From: Agathobaculum hominis
GTDB lineage: Bacteria; Bacillota; Clostridia; Oscillospirales; Butyricicoccaceae
Assembly: GCF_014288055.1 (NCBI RefSeq)
Contig: NZ_JACOPK010000001.1
Span: forward strand, 124,001-188,000
Reading direction: 5' to 3'
DNA: 64,000 nucleotides
In this document: piece by piece, positions 59,373 through 64,000 of the stretch
How the letters are laid out: every line of letters begins with the position of its first letter
How positions within the stretch are numbered: the first letter of the stretch is position 1
Made by a program: the position numbers and the translations under genes
The notes under the pieces: model-generated
Told to the model about the DNA's origin: nothing
The model's database searches: none
What the model saw: the letters and a program-made list of their open reading frames with translations, nothing else

Positions 59373-60836
59373 TCAGTACAGGATAACGACATGATTTTTC
59401 TGCATCCAGTTCAGCTTAGTCTGAGCGAGCATCCGAACAGCGGAGTTCGGATGATGGAAGCGGGCGGTGTACTGCGTCTGAAGGTCGACAAGATCATTGT
59501 AGGTGAGGTAGGGGTAATCTGCGCCGCCGCCGACACCGGCCGGAGAAAGACTGTAATGCAGATTGCCGTCCGGGCGGACCCACAGGGAGACTGTCTGCTC
59601 GATTCCTTTTACCATGCGGTCCGCGACAAGGGCATAGCCGTCGTCTCCCACGGCGCGGGAAAGACGATAGAGAAAGACCGCCTCGACGGAATGATGGTTG
59701 AGCGAGGTGTGTGTCGGCAGGCCCTCGCCGTTCGGGTGCCAGTAGTCCTGCACGAGCAGCGCGTCTCCGGTCGTGATGGAGGAATGATGCTCCTGTGCGT
59801 ACTGCACGAGAAAATCGGCGTATTTCCGCGCCTGCGGCAGCCATTCGGTCACACCGTAGTTTTCGGCCGCATTCACCACAGCGAGCCAGAGGTCGGTGTT
59901 GAAGCGCGTGTCATAATATCCCGGCTCGATGCCGTAATCGTTTTTCAGCCATGTGCTGCCGGCGGTCGAGGGGATAAAACCGAGCTCGTTCTGCTGCTGC
60001 CGCATGACGTCCAGCATGGCGATGCCGAGCATCCGGCAGGCGCCGTCCTCCGCGTTGCGCACCATCTTGCAGGTGATGTAAGCGCCGGGAAGTGCATGGA
60101 AGTAGTTTTCGCCGTTCGGGTAATATTCGGGAGGCGCGGTGTAGTAATAGCCGCTCCAGCACCAGCGGTTGTCGTCGGTGAAGCGGTAGTTCTGCCAGTG
60201 GGTCAGTGTGTCCCCGTCGTTCCAGTCGAACAGCTGTCTGCGCGAGGTCAGGGCGAGAGAGTCGCTGAACGCGCCGGCAGGCACTGAGCCGCTCTGCACC
60301 GAGAGGGAAAAGCCGTCTGCGGTCTTTGTGACCTTGAGTGTTCCGTCGCTCGACGGCAGATATTCGATCATGCCGGTTCCGCGGTCGCGGTAGGCGAGGG
60401 GCGTGACGATGATGCTGTCGCCGCCGTCCGCGCGGATGAAGTACATGCCCTTGGGGAAGGTGCCGGCGCGGAGCGGCGCTTCGCTCCAGCGGTTCGCCTT
60501 GACGTCGTAGGTGCGCATCGTGCCCGTGCCCTTGACAGAGAGGACCGAACTTTCGTGCGTCTGCGTTCCCGACACAGGCGCAAAGCGGTCGCTGCGCACG
60601 GCGGTGTTTTCGGCATCTGTCCAGGTTCGAATGTGCTGTGTGAAGGAGGAATTGCTCGTCTCGAATTCCCGCCGCGTCACGTCGCCTGCGGTAGTATGGA
60701 TCACGGCTGTTTCGACCTGCCTCGGTAGAAGAAAGCCGGAAAACAGCTGCGGAAGCAGAAAGATCGCCGCAAGCGGCACGCAGAAGAATGTCATGCGGAG
60801 CCTTCGGAAGAGGGCGGACTTTTTCGGTCGGTTCAT
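59373..60836 (-). CDS. Exported protein with probable (alpha/alpha) barrel domain
   Basis: 487 residues. N-terminal basic stretch and hydrophobic helix (FFCVPLAAIFLLPQLFSGFLL, here residues about 17-37) act as signal anchor. The C-terminal 250 residues (TRFNTDLWLAVVNAAENYGVTEWLPQARKYADFLVQYA, LNHHSVEAVFLYRLSRAV) have the Trp/Tyr-rich helical repeats of (alpha/alpha)6 toroid enzymes such as D-glucuronyl C5-epimerase-like or glycan lyase-like proteins. Substrate unknown. ATG 60836 follows GAGGTG. It is single and ends at a shared terminator. Confidence 0.65.
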   Translation of the reverse strand: MNRPKKSALFRRLRMTFFCVPLAAIFLLPQLFSGFLLPRQVETAVIHTTAGDVTRREFETSNSSFTQHIRTWTDAENTAVRSDRFAPVSGTQTHESSVLSVKGTGTMRTYDVKANRWSEAPLRAGTFPKGMYFIRADGGDSIIVTPLAYRDRGTGMIEYLPSSDGTLKVTKTADGFSLSVQSGSVPAGAFSDSLALTSRRQLFDWNDGDTLTHWQNYRFTDDNRWCWSGYYYTAPPEYYPNGENYFHALPGAYITCKMVRNAEDGACRMLGIAMLDVMRQQQNELGFIPSTAGSTWLKNDYGIEPGYYDTRFNTDLWLAVVNAAENYGVTEWLPQARKYADFLVQYAQEHHSSITTGDALLVQDYWHPNGEGLPTHTSLNHHSVEAVFLYRLSRAVGDDGYALVADRMVKGIEQTVSLWVRPDGNLHYSLSPAGVGGGADYPYLTYNDLVDLQTQYTARFHHPNSAVRMLAQTKLNWMQKNHVVILY

Positions 60837-61034
60837 GGGAATCACCTCATACACCATATTTTACTACAACGCGCACGCCCGGTCAATGTGCACACGACCG
60901 GATCAAAAATGGAGGGACGATAGAGCTGCACGTGAAATGGATTTTTTTGCAAAGTATTTTGTTCGTTGAATGCTTATGTTATAATAACAATATCATAATT
61001 TTGCCGGATAACATGAAAGCAGGAGGGATGCTTT

Positions 61035-61351
61035 ATGAAATGATGGCGTTATCTGATCGCGGCGGCGGTGGCCGCAGGCAGTATGGCGGCGGGCGCAGGG
61101 GCGGTCGATACGGCGGACCGGGACGCGCTGCTCGAAACGGCGGTGGCAAGGGAGCGACCGGAAACGGCAAGTATGGTCTGATCGACACGACAGGGCAATA
61201 CGTCAGCAGAAATGATTTCGACCAGATCGAGTGGAGAGACAGCCGCTATATGGGCAAGCGCGGCGGCAGGGAATCGGTAGTCGAATCGCCTTGGAGTACA
61301 TTGACAATTTATAATAATGAGGGCTTACTTTCTGTAATAATTTCAAATTAG
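61035..61351 (+). pseudogene. Broken gene for an exported WG-repeat protein
   Basis: AGGAGG precedes ATG AAA TGA TGG. Reading through the TGA gives a normal signal peptide (W-R-Y-L-I then AAAVAAGSMAAGAGA) and DTADRDALLETAVARERPE, ending at a second TGA. In another frame from about 61160 the sequence encodes GKYGLIDTTGQYVSRNDFD, a WG (KWG) repeat, followed by a tail that becomes AT-rich near 61275. So there is one nonsense mutation (probably CGA to TGA), a frameshift and loss of the 3' part. Confidence 0.7.
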
Positions 61352-61362
61352 GGGTGATAGGA

Positions 61363-62280
61363 ATGAAAAAACAGTTATACAGCCGTAAAATTGGAATTGC
61401 AGCGCTGGTAGGAGCATCGATTTTAATTTTTGTGTTGCTGCATTTTTGCCGGATGTCAATAGGTAAAATCCCAGAGCTTGAATTTTCTGGGTATGTAAAT
61501 CAGTCTGATATTGTAAACAACTGCAATCTGGATCATGTGAAATTTCCGCCCGAAACAGCCTGCGCGGTTTACAAACTGAAAAAGGTGGATTCAGCGCAGG
61601 ATCAGAAAAATATCAGAAAGGCACTCGGTTTAGATGAGAATGCGAAATTTGGAACGGTGTCAGACCCAATGCCGGCATCCTCCACCGCGGTGTTGGGATA
61701 TGATACGGAAAGCGGACGCTGGATATATCAAACCGATCTGGCATATGATACGGGAGAAAATGTGCCGGAAAAACAGAAAGCCATCCAAATTGCCAATGAT
61801 TTTATATCGAATTTGTATCCGGTCGAAACACTGGGAAATCCCACTGCCATCGCTGATATGAGCGGAGAGGAAAGAAATAAGCCTTCATCTGTTGTTCGAT
61901 GGAATGTTTTCTATTATCCGACGGTGGAAAATCGGCCTGTTTATGGCGTATTCCGTATCTGTATCGCAGTTGGAGCTGAAGGGAAAATTGTTGGAGTGGA
62001 AAAGTTGGCGGGCGAATATGAGAAGATCGCACAGGTTCAGCTGTCAGACCTTCGGACGATAAAAAATAGATTTCTTGCCCAGGACTTTCTGTGTACCAGA
62101 GATGAATCACCGCAAAACAGGAAAATGGAACAGGCGGAGCTCGGATTCTATGCTGATGTGGGTGGCGAATACATTCAGCCGGTATATGTTGTTTCAAGCA
62201 ATGACGGGATGACCGAAATCCTGATTGATGCGCAAAACCGTGGCGAAAGCAACGAAAATGCAGTTAGCAGGTCACGGTAA
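61363..62280 (+). CDS. Unknown membrane-anchored extracellular protein
   Basis: 305 residues. Residues 10-28 (IGIAALVGASILIFVLLHF) are a single membrane anchor; the rest is predicted outside the cell and resembles, loosely, the YycI/PepSY-like regulatory domains (long insertion-rich beta sheet, YDTESGRWIYQTDL). Base composition is clearly AT-richer than the surrounding genes, suggesting transfer. ATG 61363 follows GGGGTGATAGG. No clear promoter found. Followed by about 110 AT-rich bases without a gene. Confidence 0.65.
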   Translation: MKKQLYSRKIGIAALVGASILIFVLLHFCRMSIGKIPELEFSGYVNQSDIVNNCNLDHVKFPPETACAVYKLKKVDSAQDQKNIRKALGLDENAKFGTVSDPMPASSTAVLGYDTESGRWIYQTDLAYDTGENVPEKQKAIQIANDFISNLYPVETLGNPTAIADMSGEERNKPSSVVRWNVFYYPTVENRPVYGVFRICIAVGAEGKIVGVEKLAGEYEKIAQVQLSDLRTIKNRFLAQDFLCTRDESPQNRKMEQAELGFYADVGGEYIQPVYVVSSNDGMTEILIDAQNRGESNENAVSRSR

Positions 62281-62389
62281 GAGACTTTTGTCGGGAAGCT
62301 GGGCGTATTAAGACTCGCCAGACTGTCATTTTGGTGAATCTGCCCAAAAAACGATCGGAATTTTCTGCACATGCTGTGAATAAATGCGT

Positions 62390-62418
62390 TTGACTATATG
62401 TCCTGCAAAATGTATAGT
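62390..62418 (+). promoter_or_regulatory. Promoter of radC
   Basis: TTGACT (62390-62395), 17-base spacer, TATAGT (62413-62418). Confidence 0.8.
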
Positions 62419-62489
62419 AGAAGTAGAAATATGTATTTTTTCTGTATTTTTCATACATGGACAGACCCACGGCAAGGGAGGCGATACCC

Positions 62490-63203
62490 GTGGAAGGAAA
62501 TCCACATCAGGGGCATCGCCGGCGCATGCTTGATAAATTCGGCAGGTTCGGTGTCGATGCATTCGCAGACCATGAGCTGCTGGAGGTTCTGCTGTATTAT
62601 ACCATCCGGCAGGGGGACACCAACCCGGTTGCCCATGCTCTGATGCAGCATTTCGGCTCGCTCCATGCCGTCCTCGAGGCGACGGCCGATCAGCTGTGCG
62701 AGGTGGAGGGTGTCGGTCCGCGCACGGCCGAATATCTGTCGCTCATCAGCGCGAGCATGCGCCGCTATCAGACCGACCGCAACCGGGCACGGAACAGCGT
62801 GGTCCGGCTGAACGACCCGGATAAGATCGGAGCGTTCTTCGTTCCGCGCTTTGCCGCGCTGCATACGGAATCGCTTTGCGTTGCCTACGTCGACAGCAGC
62901 TGCCGGCTGATCCGCTGCGACGATCAAAGCCGCGGCAGCACCTCAAAGGTGCTTCTCGATCCGGTAGCCATCCCGCGCAGCGCCGTTATGTGCAACGCTG
63001 CCGGGGTTGTGCTCGCGCATAACCATCCGAACGGTGAGGCTCGTCCTTCGCGCGAGGACATTAGCGCTACACAGATGCTTGTCGCGCGGCTTGCTCCGCT
63101 CGACATCGCGCTGGTCGATCACTGCATCGTTGCACAGGACAGCTACTACTCGATGGCGCGCGGCGGCGAGCTCCATCTCATGATGCACGGCCGCCGGGGC
63201 TGA
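62490..63203 (+). CDS. radC: RadC family JAB-domain protein
   Basis: 237 residues: helix-hairpin-helix part (LCEVEGVGPRTAEYLSLI) then the JAB1/MPN-like metalloprotease fold with HNHPNGEARPSREDI, where two His and one Asp bind zinc. Once called DNA-repair RadC; its real role is unclear. GTG 62490 lies nine bases after AAGGGAGG, which decides against the upstream ATG 62457. A duplicated terminator and family A repeat follow. Confidence 0.9.
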   Translation: MEGNPHQGHRRRMLDKFGRFGVDAFADHELLEVLLYYTIRQGDTNPVAHALMQHFGSLHAVLEATADQLCEVEGVGPRTAEYLSLISASMRRYQTDRNRARNSVVRLNDPDKIGAFFVPRFAALHTESLCVAYVDSSCRLIRCDDQSRGSTSKVLLDPVAIPRSAVMCNAAGVVLAHNHPNGEARPSREDISATQMLVARLAPLDIALVDHCIVAQDSYYSMARGGELHLMMHGRRG

Positions 63204-63227
63204 TTTTTTTAGAATATCCTTTCGAAA

Positions 63228-63252
63228 AGCGGCAGGCGAGAGCCTGCCGCTT
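63228..63252 (+). terminator. Terminator hairpin after radC, first copy
   Basis: 25 bases: AGCGGCAGGC / GCCTGCCGCT around a GAGA loop, then TT. The T-tract is cut off by the family A repeat. Exact duplicate at 63509-63533. Confidence 0.85.
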
Positions 63253-63508
63253 GAGACTGTCGAAAAACTATCGTTTTTCCGACAATCTGTGTTTTGACTT
63301 CGCAAAACACGGACGTCCGAAAGTTCCCATACGGAAACTTTCTCCCTCTTAAAGTATGAAAACCGAGGTACACGCCCCCGGTTGCTCTCATTAAATATTT
63401 TTGAGGATAGAGGCCTACGGGCTTATGCGTTTGCGCAGCAAACGCTTTTGAATGCGCGCTGCCGCGCGACTGCTGTTTGGCGTGAAAACAGACTTTATCG
63501 ACAGACTG
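63253..63508 (+). repeat. Family A repeat, longest copy (after radC)
   Basis: 256 bp. Inverted ends AGACTGTCGAAAAA (63254-63267) and, read from the other side, AGTCTGTCGATAAA (63507-63494): 12 of 14 match. Hairpins follow in the family order; an extra AT-rich stretch of about 40 bases (63385-63425) interrupts the fourth. It lies exactly between identical 25-base terminator hairpins. Confidence 0.92.
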
Positions 63509-63535
63509 AGCGGCAGGCGAGAGCCTGCCGCTTTT
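63509..63535. terminator. Terminator hairpin after radC, second copy
   Basis: Exact 25-base duplicate of 63228-63252, with the intact T-tract (TTTT). It also faces the convergent spoIVB. The gap from here to 63665 holds nothing I recognise. Confidence 0.85.
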
Positions 63536-63665
63536 CAATTTGTTGTTAAGGCTCATTGCCGCGGTGCCGGCGCTGACGCACGGAATAGCACTCGGAGAGA
63601 GAAGAACTTTCGGTCTCCCTGCGTTCTGCATTCGTCAGCACGCAGACTGCCGGGTTCACCGAAGG

Positions 63666-64000
63666 TCAGGCGACGCTTTCGGCTTCCCTGAGCATATCAT
63701 CGATGCAGATCGCGTAGCCGCTTGCCGGGTCATCTACCAGAACGTGCGTCACCGCGCCGATCAGCCTGCCGTTCTGAACGACAGGTGAGCCGGACATACC
63801 CTGAAGTATGCCGCCGGTCTGCGCGAGCAGCGTCTTGTCGGTCACGCGCAGCATCATGCCGCGGCCGTATTCGTCATTTTCGGGATAGAGCCGCACGATC
63901 TGCACAGAATAACGCTGTACCTTGTCGCCGTCGATGTTCGCGATGATTTCTGCGTCGCCGGTCTGGATTTCATCGCGCGCCGCCACAGGAAGAGCGCCCT
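63666..64000 (-). CDS. spoIVB: SpoIVB serine peptidase, C-terminal part
   Basis: The frame is open to the window edge, so the gene starts beyond 64000. About 111 residues of the S55 peptidase domain are visible: TGDAEIIANIDGD, and the catalytic-serine motif GMSGSPVVQNGRLIGAVTHVLVDDP. SpoIVB signals from the forespore to activate pro-sigma-K processing. In most spore formers spo0A follows spoIVB; here the next gene is the convergent radC. Confidence 0.92.
   Translation of the reverse strand, partial: GALPVAARDEIQTGDAEIIANIDGDKVQRYSVQIVRLYPENDEYGRGMMLRVTDKTLLAQTGGILQGMSGSPVVQNGRLIGAVTHVLVDDPASGYAICIDDMLREAESVA

Noticed and set aside
61035..61181. TGA at codon 3 read as selenocysteine (selD is present)
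   Set aside because: A selenocysteine inside a signal peptide makes no sense, no SECIS-like hairpin follows, and the frame soon meets another stop. A CGA-to-TGA nonsense mutation is simpler.

Overview
The window is about 64 kb of GC-rich chromosome from an endospore-forming member of the class Clostridia. The evidence is gene content: SCIFF peptide with its maturase, TIGR04086 protein, DUF4364 protein, YabP/YabQ, SpoIVB, RqcP, and a gene order spoVB-like/mazG/HU/rqcP/yabP/yabQ/divIC/S1 that matches the Bacillus yabM-yabR block. High GC and this gene set fit Oscillospirales (Oscillospiraceae or Butyricicoccaceae type), but I cannot name the genus. No rRNA, tRNA, CRISPR array, prophage or complete insertion sequence was seen.

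Layout. 1-2.0 kb: 3' end of gatB, then cysK. 2.0-10.9 kb: a molybdenum/selenium cofactor island (yqeC, yqeB, modABC, moaA, MOSC protein, MoeA-like protein, mogA, selD), the gene set expected for selenium-dependent molybdenum hydroxylases. 10.9-14.6 kb: yajC, the SCIFF system, two unknowns. 15.0-17.9 kb: MarR regulator, AEC exporter, MocR-type regulator. 18.0-23.6 kb: TPP-riboswitch thiamine locus thiS-thiF-thiG-thiH-thiC, interrupted by a reversed mscL and a small transposon-like repeat. 23.9-26.9 kb: reverse-strand sulfite-reductase-like protein, lrgAB and a DUF4364 protein. 27.2-35.2 kb: acetyltransferase, uvrB, uvrA, recJ. 35.2-41.5 kb: relA, dtd, MBL hydrolase, hemZ, nucleoside kinase, zinc-ribbon protein. 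41.5-46.2 kb: the yabM-yabR-like sporulation/division block. 46.4-50.1 kb: amidohydrolase, fumarase alpha, hpf, rsmA. 50.2-59.3 kb: a small unknown three-gene cassette, phosphodiesterase, coaX, nth, glyA, pgi, a second divergent coaX with an ECF transporter, flavin reductase, unknown. 59.4-64 kb: exported protein, broken WG-repeat gene, an AT-richer segment, radC, and the 3' part of spoIVB.

The most unusual signal is in the gaps. Three families of non-coding repeats occupy them. Family A has seven copies of up to about 250 bp built as a chain of hairpins whose arms change in a compensatory way between copies. Two copies (32.8 and 63.3 kb) sit between exact 28-bp and 25-bp duplications of a whole intrinsic-terminator hairpin, as if the element inserts at terminators and duplicates them. 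Family B has two copies of about 470-600 bp with long inverted ends that themselves fold. Family C has two nearly identical copies of about 167 bp with 20-bp inverted ends (MITE-like). All coordinates, alignments and foldings here were done by eye.
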